Origin: Deltaproteobacteria bacterium
GTDB lineage: Bacteria; Myxococcota_A; UBA9160; SZUA-336
Direction of reading: 5' to 3'
DNA: 42,385 nucleotides
NCBI GenBank assembly: GCA_019311115.1
Contig: JAFDDB010000011.1
Span: 1 to 42,385, forward strand
The notes under the pieces are model-generated. The model was given only the letters and a program-made list of their open reading frames with translations. It did no database searches and was not told where the DNA came from. The position numbers and the translations under genes were made by a program. Within the stretch, counting starts at the first letter, position 1; each line of letters starts with the position of its first letter. Of this stretch, positions 25,301 through 34,836 are shown piece after piece.

Positions 25301-25775
25301 TGTCGCGGTGGCCGTTCGTGATCGCCCGCGGAATCGCCCCCGACAGGCAGCCCGAGGTCGCGATCAGGCCCTCGGAGTGCTCGCGCAGCAGCTCCAGGTC
25401 CACGCGCGGCTTGTAGTAGAAGCCCTCGAGGAAGCCCTTGGAGACCAGGCGCACCAGGTTGCGGTATCCCGTGGCGTCCATCGCCAGCAGGATCATGTGG
25501 TTCATGCCCTCGAAGCCGCCGGTCGAGGCGTCCTTCTCGAAGCGCGAGCCCTGCGCGACGTAGACCTCGCAGCCGATGATCGGCTTGATGCCGTGCTTGT
25601 GCGCCTCTTCGTGGAACTCGACGGCGCCGAACATGTTGCCGTGATCCGTCATGGCGACGGCCGGCATTCCGCGGTCGGCGCAATGTTGAACGAGCTTCGG
25701 GATGGAGATCGCGCCGTCGAGGATCGAGTACTGCGTGTGCAGGTGCAGGTGCGCAAAGCGCGACGACTTGCTCAA
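22302..25775 (-). CDS. dnaE: DNA polymerase III subunit alpha
   Basis: A 1157-residue replicative polymerase of DnaE1 type and length. The PHP domain (about 6-280) keeps all nine residues that bind metals in proofreading PHP domains: H11, H13, D20, H45, E70, H93, C143, D210 and H212. The catalytic palm motif PDIDMD gives D409 and D411, preceded by the GPGRGSSAGSL loop. The C-terminal part holds the tandem helix-hairpin-helix region, the OB fold (EVRIGGLVNGLR and following) and a tau-binding tail. It starts at TTG (25773-25775) with a GGGGGAGGGGGG ribosome-binding tract just upstream. It synthesises the chromosome together with the clamp and loader, which are not in the window. Confidence 0.97.
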   Translation of the reverse strand: MSKSSRFAHLHLHTQYSILDGAISIPKLVQHCADRGMPAVAMTDHGNMFGAVEFHEEAHKHGIKPIIGCEVYVAQGSRFEKDASTGGFEGMNHMILLAMDATGYRNLVRLVSKGFLEGFYYKPRVDLELLREHSEGLIATSGCLSGAIPRAITNGHRDKAWQLVEDYSRIFDDRFYLEVQRHGIAAQEPVNQELFGMHRDLGLPLLATNDCHYLGCNDAHPHEALLCVQTGNNLDDPNRFRFDGQGFYVKDEEEMLELFHDCPEAVTNSVELAERCNFELETGRAFLPDFQVPAGETAESYLERLAMRGLHDRLGLDPEEPIPERHAHYEKRIRYELDVIGQKGYAGYFLIVWDMIRFAREQRIPVGPGRGSSAGSLAGYALRIVDIDPVDLGIPFERFLNPERESMPDIDMDFCMNRRAEVIRYVEDKYNGEGDEGRRVAGIVTFNKMQAKAALRDCGRVLGMAFGDVDKVAKLIPDALGISLSESLEQSRELRQTVESDPDVKKLMELALSLEGQIRNAGQHAAGVVISSRPLLDVAPLYRDSKSKKVLVQYDWRMCEKIGLVKFDFLGLRTLTIIHDAAERVRAAHDPDFDIGKTDLQDSKTYDMLCEGDTYGVFQLESEGCTDLVVKYQPRSFRDVVPLIALYRPATLQAGVHDEFVERHHGRRAVEYLLPELEAVLAETYGLMIYQDQVLQIANRIAGYSLGEGDLLRKAMGKKIAAEMEAQRAKFVDGAVANGHPVHKASQLFDLIYQFSGYGFPKAHAGAYALLTHQTAYLKAHYRAEFLAATMTVEWKEEGKLDRYMKDAAKRGIVVRAPGVNESEAEFSVADDGEAIRFGMVGVKNVGQGAVEAILESRRDAGPFRSLFDFCQRIDSQRVNRRVIESLIRCGAFDFQKATRASLMASLPLALTTGQRAQRDLRVGQASLFGSGGIEDEPPLIEKSEWPTSELLAGEKDALGFYVSGHPLESHSQTLEFFSSAAIEALDGTWREREVRIGGLVNGLRTQKTRKGALMARAQLEDLSGSLGVVFFPKVFEQYGAVLREEQCLFVSGKLQIDAERSELLAEEVLSMEDAWRKYAREFRVRVRADSLTRDRLRDLRGILDMVPGKTPSVLCICLPDGAEAELALPNHQVGPSDELIHRVDGLFGQRVATCRA

Positions 25776-25797
25776 GACCCCCCTCCCCCGAACGCTC

Positions 25798-25806
25798 TTT
25801 ATATCA
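25798..25806 (-). promoter_or_regulatory. Extended -10 promoter for dnaE
   Basis: TGATATAAA on the minus strand matches an extended -10 (TGnTATAAT) with one change and stands out in GC-rich sequence. It would give a leader of about 15 bases before the TTG start. No -35 is needed or seen. Confidence 0.55.
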
Positions 25807-25840
25807 CTCCGGATCTGTCACCGCATCGGCGCGTCGGAGA

Positions 25841-25890
25841 GGGCGGCGGCACACCGGAGGGCGCGGCGGCACACCGGAGGGCGCGGCGGC
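25841..25890. repeat. 20-bp tandem repeat, 2.5 copies, between guaA and dnaE
   Basis: The unit GCGCGGCGGCACACCGGAGG occupies 25861-25880. It is preceded by a copy with one change (25841-25860) and followed by a half copy (25881-25890). It fills much of the 131-base gap, and no gene fits there. Replication slippage is the simplest cause. Confidence 0.85.
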
Positions 25891-25906
25891 GCGCCGGCCG
25901 ACAGGG

Positions 25907-27445
25907 TCACTCCCACTCGATGGTGGCGGGCGGCTTGCTCGAGATGTCGTAGACGACGCGGTTGATGCCGTCGACCTCGTTCGAGATGCGGTTCGAGATG
26001 CGCGCCAGCAGCTCGGGCGGCAGCGCCGCCCAGTCCCCGGTCATCGCGTCCTTCGACGTGATGCAGCGCACGGCGATGGCGTGCTCGTACGTGCGCGCGT
26101 CGCCCATCACGCCGACCGAGCGCACGGGCAGGAACACGGCGAAGGCCTGCCAGAGACGGTCGTACCAGCCGGCGGCGCGGATCTCGTCGAGCACGATGCG
26201 GTCGGCGGCGCGCAGCATCTCGAGGCGCTCCTCCGTCACCTCGCCCAGTACGCGGATGCCGAGCCCGGGACCGGGGAACGGGTGGCGGCGCGAGGCCTCG
26301 CGCGCGATGCCCAGCTCGTCGGCCAGCTCGCGCACCTCGTCCTTGAACAGCATGCGCAACGGCTCGACGATCTCCAGGCTCATGCGCTCGGGGAGCCCGC
26401 CCACGTTGTGGTGGGTCTTGATCGTCGCCGAGGGACCCCAGACCGAGATCGACTCGATCACGTCGGGATACAGCGTCCCCTGCGCCAGGAAGGTGGCGTT
26501 CGGAATCTGGCGCGCGGCGCGCTCGAAGACCTCGACGAAGAGGTGGCCGATGATCACCCGCTTCTTCTCCGGGTCTTCCACGCCTCGCAGCCGCTCCACG
26601 AACTCCGCCGCGGCGTCCACCGCGTCGAGCCCGATGCCGAGCCCCCGGAACATCTCGACGACCTCGCTCGCCTCGTCGTGCCTCATCAGGCCGTTGTCGA
26701 CGAAGACGCAGCGCAGCTGGTCGCCGATCGCGCGGTCCAGCAGCACCGCCACGACCGTCGAGTCGACGCCGCCCGACACGCCGCAGATCACGGTGCGGTC
26801 GCCGACCCGCTCCCGGATCTCGCGGATCTGCGACTCGACGAACTCGTGCATCGTCCAGTCGCCCGTGACGCCCGCGATGCGCAGGAAGTTCTGCAGGATC
26901 TGCGTGCCGGCCTCGGTGTGGACCACCTCGGGGTGGAACTGCAGGCCGTACAGCGGCCGCTCGCGGTGGTGCACGGCCGCGAAGGGGCTGTTGTCGGAGC
27001 TCCCGACCACCTCGAAGCCTGCCGGCAGGCGCGTCACGCGGTCGCCGTGGCTCATCCAGACCACGCTGCGGGCGGGCACGTCCTGGAAGAGCGGCTCGTT
27101 CGGCGCGTCCAGGTCGAGTTCGGCGCGGCCGTACTCGGACTCCGAGGCCGGCTCGACGAGCCCGCCCAGGTGCTGCACCAGCAGTTGCATGCCGTAGCAG
27201 ATGCCGAGCACCGGGATGCCGAGATCGAGGATGTCCTCGTTCATCTGCGGCGCGTCCGCGTGCGTGACGCTGGCGGGTCCGCCGGACAGGATCAGGGCCT
27301 TCGGTGCGGCGCGGCGGACCTGCTCGGTCTCGATCCAGGGCGGCACGACCTCGCAGTAGACGTGCTGCTCGCGCACGCGGCGGGCGATCAGCTGCGTGTA
27401 CTGCGAGCCGTAGTCGACGATCAGGACGCGCTCGGGAGAGGCCAC
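25907..27445 (-). CDS. guaA: GMP synthase (glutamine-hydrolysing)
   Basis: A 512-residue enzyme converting XMP to GMP with ATP and glutamine. The class I amidotransferase domain has the triad C83 (GICYG), H171 and E173 (QFHPEV). The ATP-pyrophosphatase P-loop SGGVDST is at 224-230, followed by the dimerisation domain ending IEWE. I chose the GTG at 27443-27445 because it has a GGAG ribosome-binding site 7 bases upstream, gives the usual N-terminus just before [10 protein letters not shown], and yields the standard length; an upstream ATG at 27517 would add 24 atypical residues. It lies 127 bases after guaB, a normal arrangement for the last two steps to GMP. Confidence 0.97.
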   Translation of the reverse strand: MASPERVLIVDYGSQYTQLIARRVREQHVYCEVVPPWIETEQVRRAAPKALILSGGPASVTHADAPQMNEDILDLGIPVLGICYGMQLLVQHLGGLVEPASESEYGRAELDLDAPNEPLFQDVPARSVVWMSHGDRVTRLPAGFEVVGSSDNSPFAAVHHRERPLYGLQFHPEVVHTEAGTQILQNFLRIAGVTGDWTMHEFVESQIREIRERVGDRTVICGVSGGVDSTVVAVLLDRAIGDQLRCVFVDNGLMRHDEASEVVEMFRGLGIGLDAVDAAAEFVERLRGVEDPEKKRVIIGHLFVEVFERAARQIPNATFLAQGTLYPDVIESISVWGPSATIKTHHNVGGLPERMSLEIVEPLRMLFKDEVRELADELGIAREASRRHPFPGPGLGIRVLGEVTEERLEMLRAADRIVLDEIRAAGWYDRLWQAFAVFLPVRSVGVMGDARTYEHAIAVRCITSKDAMTGDWAALPPELLARISNRISNEVDGINRVVYDISSKPPATIEWE

Positions 27446-27572
27446 TGGGTTCTCCGTCCGGGGTCTGGGGTCGCGGTCAGAACTGGACCAGGCGCTGCCT
27501 CGGCATGCCGCCGACACGACAATTAGCGAGGGCGAACCGGCGCGCGGACACGGGCCGGGTCGGATTCGCGGC

Positions 27573-29100
<1,528 letters not shown>

Positions 29101-29137
29101 GGCGGGTCGCCGACGCCTCCGGGGCGAGCGGCGGGCG

Positions 29138-29563
29138 TCAGTCCGAGTTCGAAACGTTGGGCAGCAGGTCGCGCAGCGCGGCCCCGAGGTGGCGGAGGAT
29201 CCCCTCCTGCAGGTCGAGCGCAACCGACGGGTAGTCCGCCCGCAGCCGCAGGTAGCTCTCGCGCGTGAGCGACAGCACCTCGACCGGCCCCTCGGCCGCC
29301 GCCTCGCACTCCCGGTGACCGATCACCACCAGGCTCACGCCGCCGAGGCACTCGCCGGCCTCGACTCGGGCGATCTCGGTACCGCTCTGGCGGAGTACCA
29401 CCTGGCCTTCGGCGACGACGATCAGCTCGGCCGCCTCCTGGCCCTGCTGGAACAGCAGGAAGCCCTTCTCGTAGGTGCGCGACTCCAGGAACCCGGACAG
29501 CGTCTCGAGCCCGGCGGCACCGAGCTCTTCGAACACTGCGACCTTGGACAGCACGGCGCTCAC
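29138..29563 (-). CDS. Cyclic-nucleotide-binding-fold protein, ligand site degenerate
   Basis: A 141-residue single-domain protein with the CNB (cupin-like) fold: LSKVAVFEELGAAGLETLSG, then EKGFLLFQQGQEAAELIVVAEGQV, noted as FQQGQEAAELIVVAEGQV, the AGECLGG turn and a C-terminal helix. The phosphate-binding cassette reads GECLGGVSLVVIGHRECEAAAEG, noted as GHRECEAAAEG, where cAMP-binding proteins have R-[TS]-A directly; the arginine context differs, so cAMP binding is doubtful. There is no DNA-binding domain, unlike CRP. The start is GTG at 29561-29563, overlapping the previous stop as GTGA. It is the last gene of the miaB-to-CNB run and is most likely a partner of the two regulators. Confidence 0.82.
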   Translation of the reverse strand: MSAVLSKVAVFEELGAAGLETLSGFLESRTYEKGFLLFQQGQEAAELIVVAEGQVVLRQSGTEIARVEAGECLGGVSLVVIGHRECEAAAEGPVEVLSLTRESYLRLRADYPSVALDLQEGILRHLGAALRDLLPNVSNSD

Positions 29564-31098
29564 GGAACCAGCCTCGCGAACAGGTTGCGGAGCACGGCGA
29601 TCTGCTCGTCTCCCGGGTTCGCGGGCAGGACGAAGACCCCCCCGCCCGCCAGCTCTCCCAGGGTGTCGTCGCCATCGGGGTCGTCGGACCCGGTCTCCTC
29701 GTCCCCCGCGATCACGTGGACGATCGCGCGGGTGTCGAGCTCCTGCAGACGCTGGAAGGCGGCCTCGGTCTCCTCGAGCCCCGGCCCGTAGGCGTCGGTC
29801 GGCAGGATGACGGCGCCCAGCGCCCCGTACGCGGCCACGTCCCAGAGCGGGGCGTGCTCGGGTCCCGCGGGCACGCCGATCACGCGGGCGTTGAGCCCCT
29901 CGCCCAGCACGAAGTGGCCGAGCGTCCCGAGGCCGCCGATCCGCTCGGGCTCGCTGACGAGGCGCGGCTCGCTCATGAAGTCCCCGCACGAGCGCAGCGC
30001 GCGATGGAACCCGGCCATCGCGCCACGGTCCGCGGCGACGACCAGGATCTTCACGACCGCGCTCTGGCGCGGGCCGAGCGAGGCCGCCCACTCGCGCAGG
30101 CGGCGCAGCTGCGCCGACGAGAAGACGCCCTCTCCGGTGGAGACCCCCTCGGCCGCGGGATGGGTGGCCTCGTGGACGAGCGCCTGGCGCGCGAGCAGAT
30201 CGTACAGGACCCGCAGCACCTGGTAGTCGGGGAACGCGCAGTGGTCGACGACCTCGCCCACCCGGCGGTAGGCCTCGACGGCGTCGAGCACGTCGCGGGT
30301 CAGGGGATGGTCGTGGTTCGGGATGCGGTCGCGTGCCACGACCAGGCTGAGGCGGGTCTCGCGCTCGGGCAGGTCGCCGCTCAGCTTCTGCCACTCGTCG
30401 ATCTGCCGCATGCCCTCGAGCAGCAGGGCGCGCGTAGGTTGCGTGATGCGTCCCCCGTCGGACACGGCCTCGGGCACGAACTCGAAGCGGCCCTCGTGCC
30501 AGCTCAGCAGGCGGTAGAGCGCCTTCTCTCCGCACACGTTGCTGCCGTCGGCGAGCGGGATCCACGCGTCCGACACCTGCCCGTTGCGCACCAGCACGGT
30601 TCCGCCGCCGTGGCTGCCGGTCCGGAAGATGCGGATCGTGCCGGTGCGTTGGTTCATCTGGAACATCTGCAGCAGGTCGACGACGGAGATCTGGCTGAGC
30701 TTGCCCTCGATCTCGCTCTCGGGCTTCCCGTCGCCGAAGCGCTCGCTTCGCTCGGCGACCGCGTTGATGTTCGCGATCACGTCCTCGATCAGCCACGGCG
30801 AGACCACCACGCTGTCGCGCGGATCCATCGCCATGGGAGCGTCGAGTTCGTCCTTGACCAGGAATACGAAGCTGGCGTGCCGCAGGCGCGGGTTGCCGCG
30901 CAGGATCTCCGCGAGGCGCACGGCGTCGATCACCGGCAGGTCGATCGGGCACACGACGGCGCTCGGCACCCGGTCGAGCGCGGTCTCCAGGGCCGCCGCG
31001 CCGTGGCGGGCGCGATCGACCGCGAAGCCCTGCGCCTGGCAGGCCTCGGCGACGGCGCGGCTGCGCGCGCGGTCGAAGTCGGCGATCAGTACCCGCAT
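29560..31098 (-). CDS. Pseudo-receiver / PATAN (DUF4388) / GTPase-like fusion protein
   Basis: A 512-residue protein with three parts. Residues 1-117 have the receiver fold (MRVLIADFD), but the phosphoacceptor position is P51 (CPIDLP in place of LLDxMLP) and the conserved lysine is S100 (VVVSPW). Residues about 128-235 are a PATAN/DUF4388 domain (IEGKLSQISVVDLLQMFQMN, then GKxxR-like TGTIRIF), with a winged-helix-like piece to about 315. Residues 348-512 resemble a small Ras/MglA-type GTPase (VKILVVAAD; VIGVPAGPEHAPLWD in place of the switch II motif; GAVILPTDA), but the P-loop GK[ST] is absent. PATAN proteins work in chemotaxis and motility signalling as binding modules. The ATG overlaps the upstream gene by 13 bases. 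Confidence 0.82.
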   Translation of the reverse strand: MRVLIADFDRARSRAVAEACQAQGFAVDRARHGAAALETALDRVPSAVVCPIDLPVIDAVRLAEILRGNPRLRHASFVFLVKDELDAPMAMDPRDSVVVSPWLIEDVIANINAVAERSERFGDGKPESEIEGKLSQISVVDLLQMFQMNQRTGTIRIFRTGSHGGGTVLVRNGQVSDAWIPLADGSNVCGEKALYRLLSWHEGRFEFVPEAVSDGGRITQPTRALLLEGMRQIDEWQKLSGDLPERETRLSLVVARDRIPNHDHPLTRDVLDAVEAYRRVGEVVDHCAFPDYQVLRVLYDLLARQALVHEATHPAAEGVSTGEGVFSSAQLRRLREWAASLGPRQSAVVKILVVAADRGAMAGFHRALRSCGDFMSEPRLVSEPERIGGLGTLGHFVLGEGLNARVIGVPAGPEHAPLWDVAAYGALGAVILPTDAYGPGLEETEAAFQRLQELDTRAIVHVIAGDEETGSDDPDGDDTLGELAGGGVFVLPANPGDEQIAVLRNLFARLVP

Positions 31099-32897
31099 CC
31101 CGTTCTCACCCCGAAGCCCACGTCCGCGCGCAGGCGGAACGTGAGGTGCTCGACCAGGACGGAGTCGCTCGTGTGGAAGACCGGACGCGTGCCGTCGGCG
31201 CTGCGGGCCCCGGCGACGAGCGCGTAGAGCGGCCCCTCGCCGAAGCGCACCATCCAGGTGATCTCGGGCGGGACCGTGGTGGGCAGCATGACGGCAGTCA
31301 CCGCCGGTCCGCAGGGCAACGTGTCGCCGTCGGTCGCCAGGAAGACCTCGGTCGCGGTCTCGACGTCGCCGAGCGCGCGAAGCGGCGCCATGACCGGGCC
31401 CCCGGCCGACCCGGGCGCCAGGAACAGCAGTCCGCGGTCCCGGGGGCGGCAGCTCAGCTCTCCGAGCAGCAGCTCCGCGGCCTCGGCCACCAGGCCTTCC
31501 GGCTCCGGCTTCGCGTGCGCGAGCAGGCGCTCGGCCATCTCGGCCAGGGGCGAATCGGCTCGCAGACCGAGCTGGTGCACGATGCTCCGGCGCTCGCACT
31601 CGAGATTGCGGAGCGCGCAGTCGATCAGCTGCTCGCTCGACTCGCCGTCGTGCGGGTAGGTCGCCATGCCGACCGCCACGTCGGCGTCGGTGCTGCCGGC
31701 CGCGTCGCGAACCCGGTCCGCCAGGCGGCGCTTGAGGACGACGCCCCCGAGCGCGTCGTTGTCGGTGACCAGCACCCAGAAGCGCGAGCCGTTCTCGCTG
31801 GCCAGCGAGTCGCTGGTACGCAGGGTGCGCGCCACGGCCGCCACCACCGCGGTGCTGGACTCGGGCGCTCCGAGATCGCCCCAGGAGTCGACGCAGATGC
31901 AGGACAGCCGCCGGCCGTAGCGCTGCGCCTTGTGGACCTCGGTCGCCAGCACCAGGTCGAAGAAGCCGCGCGACGGCAGGCCCGTCGCCGGGTCGCGAAG
32001 CAGCTCGGCCCCGGGTCCCGGTGCGTCGTCGGCGGCCGCCGTCTGCGGCCGGGTGGAGAGCGCGCGGGCGTTCCAGAGCACCAGCGCGGCAATGCGTGAC
32101 AGGCGCATGCAGGTCTCTGCCGCTTCCGAGGCCGACGCGTCGTCGGATCCGAGTCGCACCACGGCGACCAGCTCCTCTCCACGGAGGCAGGGGATGTGCA
32201 GCAGGCCGCCGATCGCGTGAGGCTCGCCGGCCCGCATGGCCACGAGGACGCCGTCGTCCTCGGCGACCCAGTCGCGCGGGAGCGTGTCCTCGTTCATGCG
32301 GCCCCGCACCGCGGAGGTGCTCAGGCTCGACGTCTCCGCATCCGCCACCCAGAGGATCCCGTCCTCGACCCCGGCCGCACCACAGAGCAGGTCGAGCACC
32401 CCTTGCGCCGCATCGACGAGGTCGGTCGCGCCGACCAGCGGGAGCGCGCGTTCGAGTTCCGAGAGCCGGCCCATGAACTCGAGGTTCTCGTCGACGAGCC
32501 GTGTGTTGTCGGACGGCCCACGGTGCTGCGCCAGCGCCTTCGAGATCGCGGCCAGCAGGCCGTCGCGGTCGATGGGCTTGAGCAGGTAGTCCGAGGCCCC
32601 CTTGCGCATGGCGTCGACCACGGACCGCACGTCGCCCGCGCTCGAGGCCACGATCACGCCGATCTCCGGGTGCCTCGACCGGATGCGGCCGATCATGGCG
32701 GCGCCGTCGGTCTCGGCCATCGCGACGTCGAGGATCACGATGTCGAAGGGCCCGTCCTGCGCGAGCGTCTCCAGCGCCTGGGGGCCACCGGCTTCGGTCG
32801 TGACATCGAAGCCCTCCTCGGACAGGAGGCCGTCGAGGAAGCTCCGAAAGTAGAGCTGGTCGTCGATTGCGAGGATTCGCGCCTTCGGAGCCGACAT
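31086..32897 (-). CDS. Response regulator with GAF-like and degenerate GGDEF domains
   Basis: A 603-residue protein. The receiver (residues 1-125) looks active: acidic pair D12/D13, phosphoacceptor D57 (VILDVAM), S85 and K107 (LLKPID). Residues about 150-285 look like a GAF sensor. Residues about 300-460 are GGDEF-like, retaining the opening DPATGLPSR and the VGMATYPHDG segment, but the active-site loop reads NGSRF (369-373) instead of GGDEF, so diguanylate cyclase activity is not expected. Residues about 465-603 form an unrecognised domain (RPRDRGLLFLAPG; WMVRFGEGPLYALVAG). A GGGGAGGGAA ribosome-binding site precedes the ATG. No histidine kinase is adjacent. Confidence 0.85.
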   Translation of the reverse strand: MSAPKARILAIDDQLYFRSFLDGLLSEEGFDVTTEAGGPQALETLAQDGPFDIVILDVAMAETDGAAMIGRIRSRHPEIGVIVASSAGDVRSVVDAMRKGASDYLLKPIDRDGLLAAISKALAQHRGPSDNTRLVDENLEFMGRLSELERALPLVGATDLVDAAQGVLDLLCGAAGVEDGILWVADAETSSLSTSAVRGRMNEDTLPRDWVAEDDGVLVAMRAGEPHAIGGLLHIPCLRGEELVAVVRLGSDDASASEAAETCMRLSRIAALVLWNARALSTRPQTAAADDAPGPGAELLRDPATGLPSRGFFDLVLATEVHKAQRYGRRLSCICVDSWGDLGAPESSTAVVAAVARTLRTSDSLASENGSRFWVLVTDNDALGGVVLKRRLADRVRDAAGSTDADVAVGMATYPHDGESSEQLIDCALRNLECERRSIVHQLGLRADSPLAEMAERLLAHAKPEPEGLVAEAAELLLGELSCRPRDRGLLFLAPGSAGGPVMAPLRALGDVETATEVFLATDGDTLPCGPAVTAVMLPTTVPPEITWMVRFGEGPLYALVAGARSADGTRPVFHTSDSVLVEHLTFRLRADVGFGVRTGCGY

Positions 32898-32918
32898 TTC
32901 CCTCCCCGCTGTCGACGT

Positions 32919-33395
32919 CTACATCTTGTACTTGCCGAAGTCCTCGGGATCCATGTCCTCGAGGATCTTCTTCCAGCCCTCCTTGTCGGTCGGCGGGGGG
33001 AATTCTTGTGCCTCCGACTCCGCCTGTGTCACTACCTGCTCATTGGCGAAGATCGCGGCATCGGTTCGCAGGGCCAGCGCGACGGCGTCGCTCGGGCGGC
33101 TGTCGATGCGGCGCTCCTGTCCCGAGGCGTCGCGCATGACCAGCTCTGCGAAGTAGGTGCCGTCGCGCAGCGCGACCACCTCGACACGCAGCAGGGCCGC
33201 GCCCAGCTCGGCGACGATGTCGCGCATGAGGTCGTGCGTCAGCGGCCGGGGGAACTCGGCCTCCTGCAGTTCCTTGGCGATCGCCGTGGCCTCGGGCAGG
33301 CCGATGGCCATGACCAGCGACTCGCCCGCCTCGCCCTGCAGGACCAGCAGGACGCTTTCGGCGGCCTCGTCCACCGCAAGGTCGAAGACCTGCAT
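32919..33395 (-). CDS. Bifunctional nuclease family protein (DUF151)
   Basis: A 158-residue protein with the DUF151 core: VLLVLQGEAGESLVMAIGLP, then EATAIAKELQ, RPLTHDLM and the signature RIDSRPSDAVALALRTDAAI, noted as IDSRPSDAVALALRT. A short C-terminal tail ends WKKILEDMDPEDFGKYKM. Family members have been described with DNase/RNase activity (plant BBD proteins) or as uncharacterised bacterial proteins often linked to MiaB. The start MQVFDLAV is chosen at 33393-33395; a GTG two codons earlier is possible. It lies 13 bases after miaB and is probably translated from the same message. Confidence 0.88.
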   Translation of the reverse strand: MQVFDLAVDEAAESVLLVLQGEAGESLVMAIGLPEATAIAKELQEAEFPRPLTHDLMRDIVAELGAALLRVEVVALRDGTYFAELVMRDASGQERRIDSRPSDAVALALRTDAAIFANEQVVTQAESEAQEFPPPTDKEGWKKILEDMDPEDFGKYKM

Positions 33396-33408
33396 GCGCA
33401 CGTAGCGG

Positions 33409-34836
33409 TCAGACAAGCGGAAGCTCCCCGCCCGCCGCCGCCGGGTGGGCGGACGACGCACCGAGGTCGGCCTCGGGCGTGCCGAGCAGCGAGTGCGGCT
33501 GGGCCTCGGTGATGCGGACCGGCACGATGCGCCCGGCGTCGACCGGCCGGCGGCTCTCGAAGTTGACGACCCGGTTCTCCGGCGAGCGGCCCTGCTGCTG
33601 TCCTTCGCCCCGACGGCTCGGGCCGTCGACGAGCACGGGCACGCTCTGGCCCACCCGCTGGCGGTGGTGGCGGAGGGTCAGCTCGCGCTGCAGGTCCTGG
33701 AGCGCCGAGAGCCGCGCGGACGCGACGGTCGGGTCGACCCCCGGCGGGCCCTGCCCTCGTTCGGCGGCGCGGGTCGCCGGCGTTCCCGGCCGCGCCGAGT
33801 AGACGAAGGAGAAGCTGTCGATGAAGTCGGCTTCCCGCACCAAGCTCAAGGTCTGCTCGAAGTCAGCGTCGGACTCACCTGGAAATCCTACGATCAGATC
33901 GGTGCTGATGGCCAGCCCCGGACGCGCCTCGCGCAGGCGCGAGACGATCTCGAGGTACTCGCCGCGGGTGTAGCGGCGCCGCATGGCTTCGAGCACCGCA
34001 TCCGAGCCCGACTGCACCGGCAGGTGCAGGTGCGGACACAGTTCGGGGACGTCGGCGTAGGCGCGGATCAGGTCGTCGCTGACGAACACCGGGTGCGGAC
34101 TGGTGAAGCGGACGCGCTCGATCCCGTCTACGTCCGCGACCCGGCGAACCAGCTCGGCGAAGGGGATCTCGCCGCGCGCCATTCCCGGGCGCGAGCGGCC
34201 GTAGGCGTTGACCGTCTGGCCGAGCAGCGTCACCTCGACGACGCCGCAGTCGGACAGACGCCTCACCTCGTCGAGAATCGCGTCGCTCGGCCGGCTCACC
34301 TCGCGCCCGCGCGTGGTCGGGACGACGCAGAAGGCGCAGAAGAGATCGCAGCCTTCCATGACGGTGACGAATGCGCGGCCGGCGTTCGGGCGCGGACAGT
34401 CGGGGTGGCGGTCGGGCAGGTCGAAGCGCTGGTCCGCGTCGTCGTAGTCGACGCGCAGCGAGCGCTCCCGCTCCCGCGCACGCGCGACCAGCGACGGCAG
34501 GTGGCGCAGGTTCTGCGGGCCGAACGCGAAGTCGAGTTGGCGGAAGCGATCGAGCAGGCGAGCCCCCTCCTGCTGCGCGACGCACCCGCCCACGCCGACG
34601 ACCAGGCCGGGACGCTCGCGCTTCAGCCGCGTCACGTGGCCCAGTTCCGAGTACAGCTTGCTCTCGGCCTTCTCGCGTACCGAGCAGGTGTGGATGACGA
34701 CGACGTCCGCGTCCTCGGCGCGCTCCGCGGGCCGGTAGCCGGCGTGGTGCAGCAGGTTCGAAATCTGCTCGGCGTCTCGCTGGTTCATCTGGCAGCCGAA
34801 CGTGCGCAGGTGGAAGCGGCCGGTCATGAAGGCCAT
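33409..34836 (-). CDS. miaB: tRNA-2-methylthio-N6-dimethylallyladenosine synthase MiaB
   Basis: A 475-residue radical-SAM methylthiotransferase. The N-terminal MTTase domain has the three cluster cysteines in TFGCQMN, HTCSVREKAE and VGGCVAQQ. The radical-SAM motif CDLFCAFC (CxxxCxxC) lies near residue 165, followed by HLPVQSGS and GFPGESDADF. A C-terminal TRAM domain starts after about 375. It modifies A37 of tRNAs reading UNN codons. The cofactor-binding pattern and CSVREKAE favour MiaB over MtaB or RimO. Either of two ATGs (34834-34836 or three codons later) could be the start. The last ~30 residues are a Pro/Ala-rich tail beyond TRAM. Confidence 0.95.
   Translation of the reverse strand: MAFMTGRFHLRTFGCQMNQRDAEQISNLLHHAGYRPAERAEDADVVVIHTCSVREKAESKLYSELGHVTRLKRERPGLVVGVGGCVAQQEGARLLDRFRQLDFAFGPQNLRHLPSLVARARERERSLRVDYDDADQRFDLPDRHPDCPRPNAGRAFVTVMEGCDLFCAFCVVPTTRGREVSRPSDAILDEVRRLSDCGVVEVTLLGQTVNAYGRSRPGMARGEIPFAELVRRVADVDGIERVRFTSPHPVFVSDDLIRAYADVPELCPHLHLPVQSGSDAVLEAMRRRYTRGEYLEIVSRLREARPGLAISTDLIVGFPGESDADFEQTLSLVREADFIDSFSFVYSARPGTPATRAAERGQGPPGVDPTVASARLSALQDLQRELTLRHHRQRVGQSVPVLVDGPSRRGEGQQQGRSPENRVVNFESRRPVDAGRIVPVRITEAQPHSLLGTPEADLGASSAHPAAAGGELPLV

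Noticed and set aside
23433-25952. Plus-strand 839-codon open frame opposite dnaE
   Set aside because: Composition is typical of antisense frames (His, Arg, Val, Leu runs) and it lies wholly over conserved dnaE codons.
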